The position numbers were made by a program, and so were the translations under genes. Below the pieces are notes generated by a model that was not told the origin of the DNA, searched no databases, and saw only the letters and a program-made list of their open reading frames with translations. Shown here piece after piece: positions 9,165 to 18,605 of a DNA stretch of 64,000 nucleotides. Source of the stretch: a virus; the IMG/VR virus record IMGVR_UViG_3300031369_000002, positions 1-64,000 of that record. One strand, written 5' to 3'. Each line of letters starts with the position of its first letter. Positions within the stretch are counted from its first letter, which is position 1.

Positions 9165-9632
9165 TTAAACACTTTGCATTCTAGTTTTAAATGCCTCATA
9201 ATGATTAGGATGTTTTAATCTCACATGAGCAAACATGCCAGCTCTAGTGCCATTAAAATCACAATAAGGACAATCAATATCCCCGTTTTTTACCTCTTTA
9301 GTAGCCTCTTTTTTATCCTTAGATTCATTTAAAGGATTTTCATTAGCAGCCTTTATAGGGGCTTTTTTTGATGATTCTATAGTAGTTACCTCAGAGTTTT
9401 CACTTACTTTAGTTGTAACATCTACAGGAGCAGCAGCCACCGCATGAGATATAACAGCCTTTTTAGGTATATCAGCCAAACCTAAAATCTTTAACCTACA
9501 ACAAGCTTTTATTTCCCTATATTTAATGGAACCCTCTTCCATCAACACATCTAGGACTTTACCTGCAGGAAATACAACTCCACCTCTGCCTACATTAATA
9601 TCCGAAATATTTTTAACTCTATATTTAGCCAT
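9165..9632 (-). CDS. head-region protein with C2H2-type zinc finger
   Basis: 155 residues. The N-terminal 35 residues (YRVKNISDINVGRGGVVFPAGKV) look like the beta module of small head-tail proteins. The middle is rich in A, S, K and E. The C-terminus carries C121-x2-C124-x11-H136-x4-H141, a classical C2H2 zinc-finger spacing. The gene follows the capsid gene after a hairpin. Function is unknown; a nucleic-acid or protein contact during head completion is possible. The finger itself is directly visible. Confidence 0.75.
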   Translation of the reverse strand: MAKYRVKNISDINVGRGGVVFPAGKVLDVLMEEGSIKYREIKACCRLKILGLADIPKKAVISHAVAAAPVDVTTKVSENSEVTTIESSKKAPIKAANENPLNESKDKKEATKEVKNGDIDCPYCDFNGTRAGMFAHVRLKHPNHYEAFKTRMQSV

Positions 9633-9658
9633 AATATACTCCTTTCTTATAAATAATA

Positions 9659-9680
9659 GGTAGGTAGTTTCCTACCCACC
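9659..9680 (-). terminator. hairpin after major capsid gene
   Basis: 9-bp stem GGTGGGTAG/CTACCTACC (one G-U) with a GAAA tetraloop, then TATTATTTAT on the minus strand. It would reduce transcription beyond the capsid gene or protect the 3' end of its message, giving capsid protein in excess. Confidence 0.75.
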
Positions 9681-9699
9681 ACAATCTAACAAAAACGCT

Positions 9700-10725
9700 T
9701 TAAGCCGATTCTTTTTGAATCAAAGCAGCTACACTAGCATTTTCGTCCTCATAATGGGCATCCCCTTCAAAAGAAAGAACAAAGTCAGTTCTTCTCGCCT
9801 TAGCTTCTCTTTCCCTCTCAACCATAACATCATGGAATACACCATATGCCATATTATCAGGATTAGTCAATAAAGCAAGTTTACCATTCATTAAACCATC
9901 ATCAGAAGCACCAGAAGTAGCAGCCCTTTCTAATGTTGGTACATATTTAACTTTAATACCCTTATAATATAATTGAGGCATTCCTACTTGAGCCGTATCA
10001 CCTAAAGCAGTACCTCTAGCTTTTAGTAAATTATGATAAGCGTTATGGACTTCCCAAGTTACCTCATACTCCCAATCTTGCACATTAACAAGATATTGTT
10101 TAGGTAAAGCAGCTAACATAGCGTCAAACATATTCTCAGGGTAAGAACTAGCAGCAGGATCAAAATCCTTACCAGCACCCGCACCATATATTTTATTACC
10201 AGCTAACTTAATCCATCCATCAGTCTGAGACAACACATCATCAGTACCATAAGCAACACTAGTATCACCAAGTAAACAATATTCTTCCAAGTCTCTACCA
10301 GCAGCTCCACCAAATAGGTCTAATAAAGTATCCTCAAACCCACCTCTTTCAATATTTCTTCTTAATGCATCATCCCTTAAAGATGTAATAGCTACAAGCT
10401 CTCTAGCTATTAACTGATTAGTAACAGGCGTAGGACTAACCCCATGAGTAGACGCATTTAATTCTACTACAGCACCGCCACCTTGAGCAGCAGCTCTACC
10501 AGCTTTTATAATTCTTCCAACAAAACCTGTTCTATCAATATCAGATTTTTGAGCATCCATTCTTATAAATCTAGCATTAGGTAAAACATTAACAGCATGT
10601 TCCATAGTTCTCACAAACCTATCGAATTTCTCAGGTTGTAAAATACTATCTCCAAAATCAGATATTTCAGTAATACCTTTAAAAGCTGCATCCAACTTTG
10701 CTAAAATTTCCATATTACTAGCCAT
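9700..10725 (-). CDS. major capsid protein
   Basis: 341 residues, HK97-fold type by context and features: a long N-terminal helix region, NQLIARELVAITSLRDDALRRN (about 125-150), and C-terminal LLTNPDNMAYGVFHDVMVEREREAKARRTDFVLSF-like strand signature typical of phage capsid proteins. It follows the protease/scaffold gene and precedes connectors. No cleavage site can be assigned from sequence alone. Confidence 0.9.
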   Translation of the reverse strand: MASNMEILAKLDAAFKGITEISDFGDSILQPEKFDRFVRTMEHAVNVLPNARFIRMDAQKSDIDRTGFVGRIIKAGRAAAQGGGAVVELNASTHGVSPTPVTNQLIARELVAITSLRDDALRRNIERGGFEDTLLDLFGGAAGRDLEEYCLLGDTSVAYGTDDVLSQTDGWIKLAGNKIYGAGAGKDFDPAASSYPENMFDAMLAALPKQYLVNVQDWEYEVTWEVHNAYHNLLKARGTALGDTAQVGMPQLYYKGIKVKYVPTLERAATSGASDDGLMNGKLALLTNPDNMAYGVFHDVMVEREREAKARRTDFVLSFEGDAHYEDENASVAALIQKESA

Positions 10726-10758
10726 TTATTTCTCACTCCTTATATAAAATATTTAAAA

Positions 10759-12183
10759 TTAATTAGCTACTTTTTTACGTCTCCTACCAAAATGATCTCT
10801 ATAGTTTTTAATACTATACTCATCCTCAATAACCTTATTATTACCTTTCTCAGCCTCAACAAGTTTTAAGCCTTTAGAGCTAACAGTCTTTTTACCGTAA
10901 AGTTTTTCTAAAGAGTCAAGTCTTTCCATAATAGCCTCTTTAAAAGCTTTATCGTCATTATCATCCTTAGAATCAACATTAGAATCATCAGTAGGATCAG
11001 CTTGAGACTTCTTAACTTCCTTATCATCCTTAGAATCATCAGTAGAATCAACATCTTTAGACTTCTTAGCTTCCTCATTAATAGACTCAATTTGAGACTT
11101 AACAGAAGTTAAACTTTCCTCTATAGTAGCCACTCTTTCATTTAAAGGCTCTACAGCAGTCTTAACCGAATTAGCTATAGTCTCAGCTAAAACATCTAAA
11201 TCTATTTCCTTCTTTGCGTTACTCTTATCAGACATATCAATATCCTCCTCTTTCTTAGATTTCTTTAAAATGCCTATGGCATCCATAAACTTACTAACTT
11301 TTGCAAATAAAGAGTTCTCGTTATCTGCCTCAATTTCTTTTTTATCCTCAGCAGACTTATCTGCAGACTTAATAGAGAAAAATTTTGCTTTAGGAACAGC
11401 AGGATCATCCACAATTGATACATGAGTAGCCACCCAATCAGGCCCTAAATCTTGAAGTAAAGTTCTCTTATAAGCAATATCCTTATCTTTAGACTTAGCA
11501 GCACTTTCAAAAGCAGACTTTCTAACTCCCATAACTGAATAGCCCTTAAACGTGCCATCCTCAACACCATTCCAGGTCTCCTCAGAAAATTTAGAAGCTA
11601 ATACCCACGTACCTTTAGGTAGTAAAGTCTTTTCTCCATATATATCAACCTCCATAGGACTAGAGGTAATATAACTTTCCACAGGCACACCAACATTATT
11701 TAAAGTATGCATTAAATCAACATTTCTATATGATTCCATCCAACCATGTGCCACTTCCTCAATCTTTTCAGATGTTACAATCTCACCATCTGAATCAGGT
11801 TCCCCAGGAACCAACACAGCAGCATGAGCAATTCTTTTAACAGCATTTTTTATAACAATAGGACCACCTATTTCCACACCTTTAAAAGCTTTAGCCGCCG
11901 ATAAATTAATTTCTATGCCTGCTATTTTTGCCCTTTTTGCAACATACTGCTCCTCAACTTCTCTTAAGCTACTAAAAACAACTTGACTATCAGATATTAG
12001 ATAAGAAGCCTCATATAATTTCTCATTGCAGGTATTCATTAAGATAACAGCATCCGAAAAAGTATGTAAAACCCTACTATCAAAAGCATTATCAGGGTCA
12101 TCATAATTATCAAAATTTCTCCATGCCGCACGCTGAACCGTATTTAATAAAACTTCATAACTATCATTTTTATTTTTAGCCAA
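10759..12183 (-). CDS. XkdF-like prohead protease fused to scaffold
   Basis: 474 residues with the TTG start at 12183, which follows AAAGGAGGG; the longer frame upstream has no ribosome site and would overlap the head-fibre gene. Residues about 100-260 resemble the XkdF-type phage serine protease (HAAVLVPGEPDSDGEIVTSE, WMESYRNVDLMHTLN, KGTWVLASKFSEETW, GTFKGYSVMGV). The C-terminal 200 residues are highly charged (D/K/E/S) and coiled-coil-like, as expected for a scaffolding domain cleaved during maturation. Just upstream of the capsid gene. Confidence 0.82.
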   Translation of the reverse strand: MAKNKNDSYEVLLNTVQRAAWRNFDNYDDPDNAFDSRVLHTFSDAVILMNTCNEKLYEASYLISDSQVVFSSLREVEEQYVAKRAKIAGIEINLSAAKAFKGVEIGGPIVIKNAVKRIAHAAVLVPGEPDSDGEIVTSEKIEEVAHGWMESYRNVDLMHTLNNVGVPVESYITSSPMEVDIYGEKTLLPKGTWVLASKFSEETWNGVEDGTFKGYSVMGVRKSAFESAAKSKDKDIAYKRTLLQDLGPDWVATHVSIVDDPAVPKAKFFSIKSADKSAEDKKEIEADNENSLFAKVSKFMDAIGILKKSKKEEDIDMSDKSNAKKEIDLDVLAETIANSVKTAVEPLNERVATIEESLTSVKSQIESINEEAKKSKDVDSTDDSKDDKEVKKSQADPTDDSNVDSKDDNDDKAFKEAIMERLDSLEKLYGKKTVSSKGLKLVEAEKGNNKVIEDEYSIKNYRDHFGRRRKKVAN

Positions 12184-12214
12184 AGTCAATCCCTCCTTTC
12201 TATTTACTATCCTC

Positions 12215-13648
12215 TTAAACCATTGAAAAACTATAAGTATAATCCTCAGCCAATAAAGCACCATCATCACCCTTAACAGTAGCAGCACTAGGAATAGTAA
12301 CGGTAACCGTCTGACTATTTTCTCCTAAATTAGCTCCTAAAGTTATAGTAAGAATAGCCCCAGTAATATCAATATTTGTAGCATCATTCGTAAAGGTCTC
12401 AGGCACTCCACCATTAGTAACTATAATAGAATCAACTATATCACCCGCACCAGAATTATCTGCTATATCTCTATCAAAAGTAATAGCTATAGTATCGGTA
12501 TTACTTGTACCAGAACCAGCCACAGGACTGACAGAACTAACAGCCAAATTAGTATCCATAGTAAAGCTAAATTCTAAATCAGCCGCCATTACTCCACCCG
12601 TAGCAGTAGCCACAGTAGCAGCACTATTAACGGTAACCTCAACTAATTGGTCCTCACAATCAATCTGAGAAGCCATAGTAATTCTTAAAGTATCATTAGG
12701 AATAGTAGTCTGTTCTATAGAAGTGCTGGCAATAGTAGCAGCCACACCACCAACAAGAACACTAATACCATCCTTAATAGCAGCCGTACCAGAATTATCC
12801 GCAATAGCTACATCAAACACCACATCTATAGTAGTCCTTGCAGCTTGGTCATCAGCTTCATCAGTAGGTACCGTACTAGCTACAGTTAAATAAGTATATC
12901 CATTTGTAAATGTAAACTCATAATCATCAGCTAATAATTCATTATTAGAACCTTTAACAGTAGCCGCCGCAGGAATAGTCACAGTGACCTCATCCGCTTC
13001 GTCAAGAGTACCACTAAGAGTTAATCTTAATGTATCATTAGACACAGTAGTAGTAGCTAAAGCCGAACTAGCTATCGTAATAACCCCAGTACCTTGCTCC
13101 AAAGTAATATTAGTATGCATATCATCTTCACCAGAATTATCTGTTAAAGTTCTATCAAATACTATATCAATACTTGAAGCAGGTTGAGCAGACGAACCAC
13201 TAGGAGACGTTGATAACACAGCTAAATTAGTCGCTAAAGTCTTATCAAAAGTTGTGACAGCAGCCGACACAGTAGTATCATCATAACTAACACTAGTATA
13301 ACCTGTCTTAGAAATAACTACATCATATACCCCAGGGTATAAATTCATTGTAAAATATCCATCTGAATCCGATAAAACCGCACCCGCTACATTAGACGTA
13401 TCTTTCACGTAAGCTGTGACTAAAGCCCCTGCCAAAGCAGCAGCATCCTCATCAACTATATCCCCTGCTAAAACATATTTTGTCTCATTATTACCTCTGA
13501 ATGTTCTAGCAGCTTTATTAACAGAAGCAGCAGTATATAGAGTTTCCATATCAGCAGCCGCAGCATTTAACAAATCTTGTATTTGTGCTATTTTAGAACC
13601 GCCTTCGCCTTTACCAATCTCATTAGGTAAAATCTTATAATAACCCAT
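12215..13648 (-). CDS. head fibre / decoration protein with Ig-like repeats
   Basis: 477 residues, acidic and T/S/A-rich. The N-terminus (GYYKILPNEIGKGEGGSKIAQIQDLL) resembles phage head-fibre proteins. Residues about 70-125 match a carboxypeptidase-regulatory-like beta sandwich (GALVTAYVKDTSNVAGAV ... DGYFTMNLYPGVYDVVISKTGY). Three Big_5-type Ig-like repeats follow, each with a (I/V)xFDRxxxDNSG segment and an (T/S)VTIPxAATVKG-like end. It is surrounded by head genes, so it likely decorates the capsid exterior and may bind host or mucosal glycans, as proposed for capsid Ig domains. Confidence 0.82.
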   Translation of the reverse strand: MGYYKILPNEIGKGEGGSKIAQIQDLLNAAAADMETLYTAASVNKAARTFRGNNETKYVLAGDIVDEDAAALAGALVTAYVKDTSNVAGAVLSDSDGYFTMNLYPGVYDVVISKTGYTSVSYDDTTVSAAVTTFDKTLATNLAVLSTSPSGSSAQPASSIDIVFDRTLTDNSGEDDMHTNITLEQGTGVITIASSALATTTVSNDTLRLTLSGTLDEADEVTVTIPAAATVKGSNNELLADDYEFTFTNGYTYLTVASTVPTDEADDQAARTTIDVVFDVAIADNSGTAAIKDGISVLVGGVAATIASTSIEQTTIPNDTLRITMASQIDCEDQLVEVTVNSAATVATATGGVMAADLEFSFTMDTNLAVSSVSPVAGSGTSNTDTIAITFDRDIADNSGAGDIVDSIIVTNGGVPETFTNDATNIDITGAILTITLGANLGENSQTVTVTIPSAATVKGDDGALLAEDYTYSFSMV

Positions 13649-13674
13649 TTAATTTCCTCCTTTATTTAAAAATT

Positions 13675-14544
13675 TTAAACTACACTTATCAAATCCCCCT
13701 CATAAAAATAAGGAGCAGTTGGAGCCGCAGACCCTAAAGGCATTAAATAAGGAACAGTAAAACAACGACAATTTATCCATTCACTTATTGGAGCATTTCT
13801 ATCCCCAGGAAATTGCAACCCATTTGAAAAAGGTTCACCCACTCTAACAATCTGACCATGTAAAGCAATATGATTAGCTCTATCATACCGCCCTAAACCT
13901 CTAACTCTATTATCCAGAGCAGTCATCCACATATGGTACACAACACCCAACTCTAAATCTGACATATAAGAGGATAGATTTTGTGACCCTTGTATTTCAG
14001 TCCTAGCAATTCTTTCAAGTTCCCACCCTCGCATATCTTCAAAAACACTTTCTAATCTACGAGTAGTGTCATAAATACCTAACCCTTTACTATAGCTATC
14101 TGCTAATACTTCCATAACATCCCCAGTCATCCGTCTAATTGTAGACTGAGAAGCTACAAAAACTTGATTTCTTAACAAATCTACAGTAGTAGAGGGTAAA
14201 GTAGACCTAGCTAATTGCCTACCTTGTAATCTTAAATCATTAATAAGCTTTATTCTAGCAGCTTGAGCCGCAGGTTCTACCTCATCAAAAACAACACTAG
14301 CCATATCATCAATAGAACCCCTTAAGTCAGATAATATACTACTACGAGACACATCATCTGAAGGAACACGCCCCAACCTTGATAAATTCCTTAAAACATT
14401 GTTAAAAACTCCACCAAAAAAACTTTTTAATCTATTAATTAAATTAGTCTCAGCATTATTTTTAGCCTTCATTACCTTCAGATAATGGAGAGTTCTCTCC
14501 ACTTCCACCATTGCCTTGAGAGCTATTAAGGGTCGATTCTCCAT
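13675..14544 (-). CDS. minor head protein (Mu F / SPP1 gp7 family)
   Basis: 289 residues. The C-terminal signature DNRVRGLGRYDRANHIALHG ... PGDRNAPISEWINCRC is diagnostic of the phage Mu protein F-like/SPP1 gp7 minor head family, thought to act with the portal in head morphogenesis or DNA ejection. The ATG at 14544 follows AAGGTGA and overlaps the portal gene by 83 nt; a shorter start at 14472 overlapping only the portal stop is possible. Confidence 0.9.
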   Translation of the reverse strand: MENRPLIALKAMVEVERTLHYLKVMKAKNNAETNLINRLKSFFGGVFNNVLRNLSRLGRVPSDDVSRSSILSDLRGSIDDMASVVFDEVEPAAQAARIKLINDLRLQGRQLARSTLPSTTVDLLRNQVFVASQSTIRRMTGDVMEVLADSYSKGLGIYDTTRRLESVFEDMRGWELERIARTEIQGSQNLSSYMSDLELGVVYHMWMTALDNRVRGLGRYDRANHIALHGQIVRVGEPFSNGLQFPGDRNAPISEWINCRCFTVPYLMPLGSAAPTAPYFYEGDLISVV

Positions 14545-16063
14545 CTATCTCACCTTCCATATCCTCAGCAGGATCATCACCAACAACTACCCCAGCTAAT
14601 CTATCATTTAAACCATTAAGTATCTCTTTAACTTCATCAGAAGACGTATTATCTCCGTCAATAGCTTTACCTTTAATATAATGCAAGTTCATAGCCTCAT
14701 GATCTGATTCCTTAAGACCAAATCTTCCACCAAAATTTTTAATAAGTTCATTTGGTGTCATAGCTGCATTTTCAAATAATTTAACAGCCATAGTAATATC
14801 AGTATCCTCATCCTCAGCATCTATAGCAGCTATTTTAAATTCCAGGTCATAAGCTCCAAACATACCCCAAAGGATATCTTTATTGAAAAAATCCTCAATA
14901 ATAGCCTGTCTAGGTTCTATTACAGAAGTCTTATATACCTTTGTAGCTTCCTCAGCAACATTACTTCCTAAGGTACCTGTCTCAACAATACCTAATCTAT
15001 AAGGAGGTACCCCATGAGCGGCTAATATTTCATCTCTATTATCTTGTCTATATAATCTAAAGGAGGACTCTTTTATTTCCACTGATAAAGGGTGAAATTT
15101 GATTTGAACATCTCCCCCGCCATCATCAGAAACAGAGGGAATAGATAAAATCAACACTGAATTTGGATTCTTAGAAGCCTCATCAAAATGAGCCTCTATT
15201 TCCCATTCCAAAGGAGTCTTACCCAGCTCATCAGGATTACCATTTTTATCGACAGGCTCACCAGGATCGAAGTCACCAGTTATATAAACAGCATATGCAG
15301 GAACCCCATAATTATCAAAGAAAGAAATATTATAATCTCGCCTTGAAATATCACCCTGTACAGCTCCCATAGCAGGAACTATATCAGGAACTCCATAATA
15401 AGTACATCTAGGTGAATAATTTTCCCAAAATATAATCTCCGTAGCTCTATCCTCTGGCTTTAAAGAACCTAAAGGATATTCCTTACCAGTCTTACAATCT
15501 ATATCCATAGGATAATTAATTTTTTTAAACCAAACATGTTCAGCTCCAACACGTTGCATATATTTATTACCAGTAATATGGACCCTAAAGTTTATAGCAG
15601 GTAAATGATAAATCTTAGCCAATTCCCCATCAGCTTTATGACTCTCACGCACTATCTCCAAAACACCATAACCTATAGCCTCCCAATCTACACAAGCTCT
15701 ATATAAACTTTTCGACAAGGATTCATCCATATCCTTTAAAATATTTTCTATATTATCTTTCATAGCAGAGGTGTCAGTACCCTCAGTGTCTTTTAATTGC
15801 CAACCTAAGCCAGCAGTATCCTTAGCTTTAGTCTGACAACACCGCATATGATACACGTTTAATTCTAATAAATATGATAAAGATAAGGGATTATATAAAG
15901 GTTCACTTAATTGATAAGAGCTATAAGCATTTAAAAACACATCAGATAATATCTGTTTGCTCTCAGCTTCTTTACCTTTACCAGTAAATAAATTTAACTG
16001 TCTTTCACTAAAAGTCTTACCACCTTTAGAAACATAACAAAAAGGCTTTTTAACTTTCTTCAT
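14462..16063 (-). CDS. portal protein
   Basis: 533 residues with PBSX/HK97-type portal features: PLYNPLSLSYLLELNVYHMRC near residue 55, a core with VPAMGAVQGDISRRDYNISFFDN, and LAAHGVPPYRLGIVETGTLGSNVAEEATKVYKT near 340-370. It forms the dodecameric DNA gate. Gene order terminase-portal-minor head confirms the call. The C-terminal 60 residues are acidic and disordered. Confidence 0.93.
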   Translation of the reverse strand: MKKVKKPFCYVSKGGKTFSERQLNLFTGKGKEAESKQILSDVFLNAYSSYQLSEPLYNPLSLSYLLELNVYHMRCCQTKAKDTAGLGWQLKDTEGTDTSAMKDNIENILKDMDESLSKSLYRACVDWEAIGYGVLEIVRESHKADGELAKIYHLPAINFRVHITGNKYMQRVGAEHVWFKKINYPMDIDCKTGKEYPLGSLKPEDRATEIIFWENYSPRCTYYGVPDIVPAMGAVQGDISRRDYNISFFDNYGVPAYAVYITGDFDPGEPVDKNGNPDELGKTPLEWEIEAHFDEASKNPNSVLILSIPSVSDDGGGDVQIKFHPLSVEIKESSFRLYRQDNRDEILAAHGVPPYRLGIVETGTLGSNVAEEATKVYKTSVIEPRQAIIEDFFNKDILWGMFGAYDLEFKIAAIDAEDEDTDITMAVKLFENAAMTPNELIKNFGGRFGLKESDHEAMNLHYIKGKAIDGDNTSSDEVKEILNGLNDRLAGVVVGDDPAEDMEGEIDGESTLNSSQGNGGSGENSPLSEGNEG

Positions 16064-16066
16064 TTT

Positions 16067-17581
16067 TTACCTCCTTCCCCTAACTCTAACTTTAGCTTTC
16101 TTATTTCTTTTCTCAGGAACTACATTACCAAAAGCTAACAACCATGCATCTCCTCTATCAGGAGACTTACCCAATCGATCAGCTTTCCTTAAATCTTCCT
16201 TTGATTCAATTTTTATTTGCCCCTTAGAAGTCATACTATACTCAGGAGCCGACAATTCTTTTAATCCTTCCGAGGAAATATTCTTAGTAGATATTTCTCT
16301 CTTTTGTACTCGTTCTCTAAATTGCCACCATAAATTGTCTCTTAAAGTTACAAATCTTAATCTATCCTTTTTTAACTCTTTAGTTTTTAAATCCTTACTA
16401 GCCATAGCTACATTAACACCAATAATCTCAATATGTTGAGGAAATTCTCCCTCCTCTTGTAGCTCCAACAATCTATCCACAGGACCTGCACCTAAACCAA
16501 TAACATCTAACTTAATTTTACTTACCCTATGAGGACCTAAAAAAGATATCTCCTCTCTTATAGCCCCTACTACAGCCATAGTAGATTTATGATATAACAC
16601 TCTCTCATATAAGGGCTGTCTACCAGCTCTAAAAGCTAATACAGACTCATCCGTTCCATATCTTGCTATATCAACCCCAACCTCAATCTCTGAATAATTC
16701 TCATCTTGAGCAAAATATAAATCTCTACACTCATCTAAATCAGCTATAGGAATAACCTTATCAGTTTGATCACTACTAGGAAAATCAGCATCTATTTTAA
16801 TTTTTACTAAAACGGACTCTGATCCCCAGGTCTGAAATCTTTCAGCTACCCATTGAGGAGTAACTAAATAAGGTCTGGGCATCTTCTTATCTCCAACTTT
16901 TTCTTGCCAGGCCCCAGTTAAAATATCCTCTCTAGTTATACCAAAATAAACAAAATTAGGTGTATCAAAAGCTGATATTTTAAATTTAGCATATAAATCA
17001 TCTGTAAAAGATTCTCTAAATCTTCCCTCAGCTCTAGTTGGATTTCCTACAAGTAACATATGAGCATTACCAGAAGACATTAATCCCTCTAAAGCGTCAA
17101 ATATAGGGTCGGGAACTCCACTAGCTTCATCAACAATAATTAAAATATTATCAGAATGATATCCCGTAACCCTCTCTATATTAAACTCAGAAGTAGCAAA
17201 CCCTTCGGCATACCACCCAGGCTTTAATTCTAATCTAGTTTTTAAAGGGTCTCCCCCTAAAGGCCTAATCTTACTGCCTCTTCCATGAGCTTCTCTTATC
17301 TCTGACCATAATAAAGAATAAACTTGTCTCCCAGTAGGAGCCGTAGTTATAACTTTAGAAGGTTTATGCGTATATAAGAACCATAACACAGTATTTCCAG
17401 ATAAAAAAGTTTTACCAGGACCATGACAGGCCCTAACAGTAGTATATCTTTTGTCTTTAACAGAATTTATTATATCAATTTGTTTCTGCCACAACTCAGC
17501 CCCAAGCATATTCTTAATAAACCAATCAGGCTTTTCCTTACTTTTACTCAACAACCGCAAGGCGTTATCTTTACTAATCAT
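16067..17581 (-). CDS. terL: terminase large subunit
   Basis: 504 residues. ATPase: Walker A RACHGPGKT (50-58), Walker B ILIIVDEAS (146-154). The nuclease domain begins around residue 298 with EVGVDIARYGTDES, giving the first catalytic aspartate, and continues with KLDVIGLGAGPVDRL. It packages phage DNA into proheads with the small subunit. The start overlaps the small-subunit stop by 8 nt; only 3 nt separate it from the portal gene. Confidence 0.95.
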   Translation of the reverse strand: MISKDNALRLLSKSKEKPDWFIKNMLGAELWQKQIDIINSVKDKRYTTVRACHGPGKTFLSGNTVLWFLYTHKPSKVITTAPTGRQVYSLLWSEIREAHGRGSKIRPLGGDPLKTRLELKPGWYAEGFATSEFNIERVTGYHSDNILIIVDEASGVPDPIFDALEGLMSSGNAHMLLVGNPTRAEGRFRESFTDDLYAKFKISAFDTPNFVYFGITREDILTGAWQEKVGDKKMPRPYLVTPQWVAERFQTWGSESVLVKIKIDADFPSSDQTDKVIPIADLDECRDLYFAQDENYSEIEVGVDIARYGTDESVLAFRAGRQPLYERVLYHKSTMAVVGAIREEISFLGPHRVSKIKLDVIGLGAGPVDRLLELQEEGEFPQHIEIIGVNVAMASKDLKTKELKKDRLRFVTLRDNLWWQFRERVQKREISTKNISSEGLKELSAPEYSMTSKGQIKIESKEDLRKADRLGKSPDRGDAWLLAFGNVVPEKRNKKAKVRVRGRR

Positions 17582-18071
17582 CCTCTATCACATCAAATAA
17601 ATCTAACCAAGTCTCAGTATTAGATTGAGCAGCACTAGTATTTTCACCTAAAGCAAGCCTACCTATTTTTTGAAATTTATCAGCACACCTCGCCAAAGCC
17701 TCTAAACTATCTAAGGATATATTCTTTCCAGTTTCATTATATTTAAATTTAGCTTGTCTAAAATAATTCTCAACATGTTCTAATCCATCCTTAGCCACAC
17801 TTAAAACCCTAAAATCAAAATTCGCCGCCTCATCAGCTAAAGACTCAATGCGTTTTTCTCTCTTACGTTTTTCTACATTATCTAAGTATAAATTTTTCTC
17901 AGTTTTCCAGTTATCATCTTTTATTCTTACACTTAAAGCCTGAGGAGAAATCCCAAACCTTTTGGCTAAATCTACATTAGAGCTATAAATTATATTTCCT
18001 TCCTTGTCAAGCTCACCCATAATATATAAATCTTTTAATTCAATCCAATTAACACCATTATTAGCAGGCAT
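17574..18071 (-). CDS. terS: terminase small subunit
   Basis: 165 residues. A helix-turn-helix of the kind used for DNA recognition is seen at about 31-55 (VDLAKRFGISPQALSVRIKDDNW), followed by a helical oligomerisation region (80-145). Directly upstream of and overlapping the large subunit. GGAGGTGTCTTAA precedes the ATG. A promoter lies at 18098-18126. Confidence 0.87.
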   Translation of the reverse strand: MPANNGVNWIELKDLYIMGELDKEGNIIYSSNVDLAKRFGISPQALSVRIKDDNWKTEKNLYLDNVEKRKREKRIESLADEAANFDFRVLSVAKDGLEHVENYFRQAKFKYNETGKNISLDSLEALARCADKFQKIGRLALGENTSAAQSNTETWLDLFDVIEDD

Positions 18072-18097
18072 TTAAGACACCTCCCTTTTATAGCTCA

Positions 18098-18126
18098 AGT
18101 TTAGCATACCACTTAATCAAAGTCAA
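18098..18126 (-). promoter_or_regulatory. promoter of the late (virion) operon
   Basis: Minus strand TTGACT, 17 nt, TAAACT, 27 nt before the small terminase start. The -10 box is imperfect, as would suit an activated late promoter. It follows a hairpin-ended short transcript (see 18137-18230), so the operon has two tandem promoters. Confidence 0.6.
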
Positions 18127-18136
18127 GGTACATAAC

Positions 18137-18230
18137 AATAGAGAGTACTATTAAAGCACTCTCTATTTTGAGTAGAAGTTGTCTTATCAGATTTATATAT
18201 ACACTATTGTAGTGAGCTTAGCAGTTATCT
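18137..18230 (-). ncRNA. candidate short RNA between two late promoters
   Basis: A promoter at 18236-18264 would start RNA near 18229. The 90-nt stretch has no open frame and contains a 5-bp hairpin CACTA/TAGTG, a TAGAAG/CTTCTA pair enclosing it, and ends with a perfect 10-bp hairpin AATAGAGAGT/ACTCTCTATT (18137-18146 with 18158-18167). The tail after the hairpin is only weakly U-rich, so it may be a leader rather than a terminated RNA. Confidence 0.4.
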
Positions 18231-18235
18231 TCTAC

Positions 18236-18264
18236 AGCGTAGCATAATTTACAAAAACTGTCAA
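18236..18264 (-). promoter_or_regulatory. upstream late promoter
   Basis: Minus strand TTGACA, 17 nt, TACGCT. The -35 box is perfect and overlaps the stop of the 114-residue gene; the -10 keeps only the TAnnnT positions. Confidence 0.5.
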
Positions 18265-18605
18265 GCTCCTGAAGGTATTTGATAAGCCATTACATAACTC
18301 CCAGCCGTACAAGTTACCTCCGTAAACCTACCTGCTAACATCTGACCTTTATTTAATACTTGTGAAGCTACAGAACTATTACCAGTCACCGTAATATTAG
18401 AATCCTCAACAGCATACACCACACAAAACTTATACCCACTATCAGGAGTTATATTACTTGCAGGATTCACCAATCTTTTAAAACCATAATACCCAGACAT
18501 AGCTCTTTCAATAATCAACTTATTATAGTCAATAATATTTAAGACTCTAATATCTTTTAAATCTTCCTCACTCAAACTAATAACACTGTTATCAAAATTA
18601 AGCAT
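18261..18605 (-). CDS. putative virion-associated protein, unknown
   Basis: 114 residues, not recognised. Beta-rich C-terminal half (YKFCVVYAVEDSNITVTGN, GRFTEVTCTAGSYVMAYQI) suggests a small trimer-forming or decoration module. It starts one base after the stop of the lectin-like gene and probably forms a pair with it. No signal peptide or metal motif. Confidence 0.6.
   Translation of the reverse strand: MLNFDNSVISLSEEDLKDIRVLNIIDYNKLIIERAMSGYYGFKRLVNPASNITPDSGYKFCVVYAVEDSNITVTGNSSVASQVLNKGQMLAGRFTEVTCTAGSYVMAYQIPSGA

Noticed and set aside
10908-11090. Minus-strand 60-codon frame inside the protease/scaffold gene
   Set aside because: Overlaps the acidic repeat region of the scaffold in another frame; its L/I/M/K/R-rich translation is the shadow of GAT/GAA codons.
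14472-14544. Frameshift or fusion between portal and minor head protein
   Set aside because: Both frames are complete with their own stop and start; an AAGGTGA ribosome site precedes the ATG at 14544 and overlap of these two genes is common.
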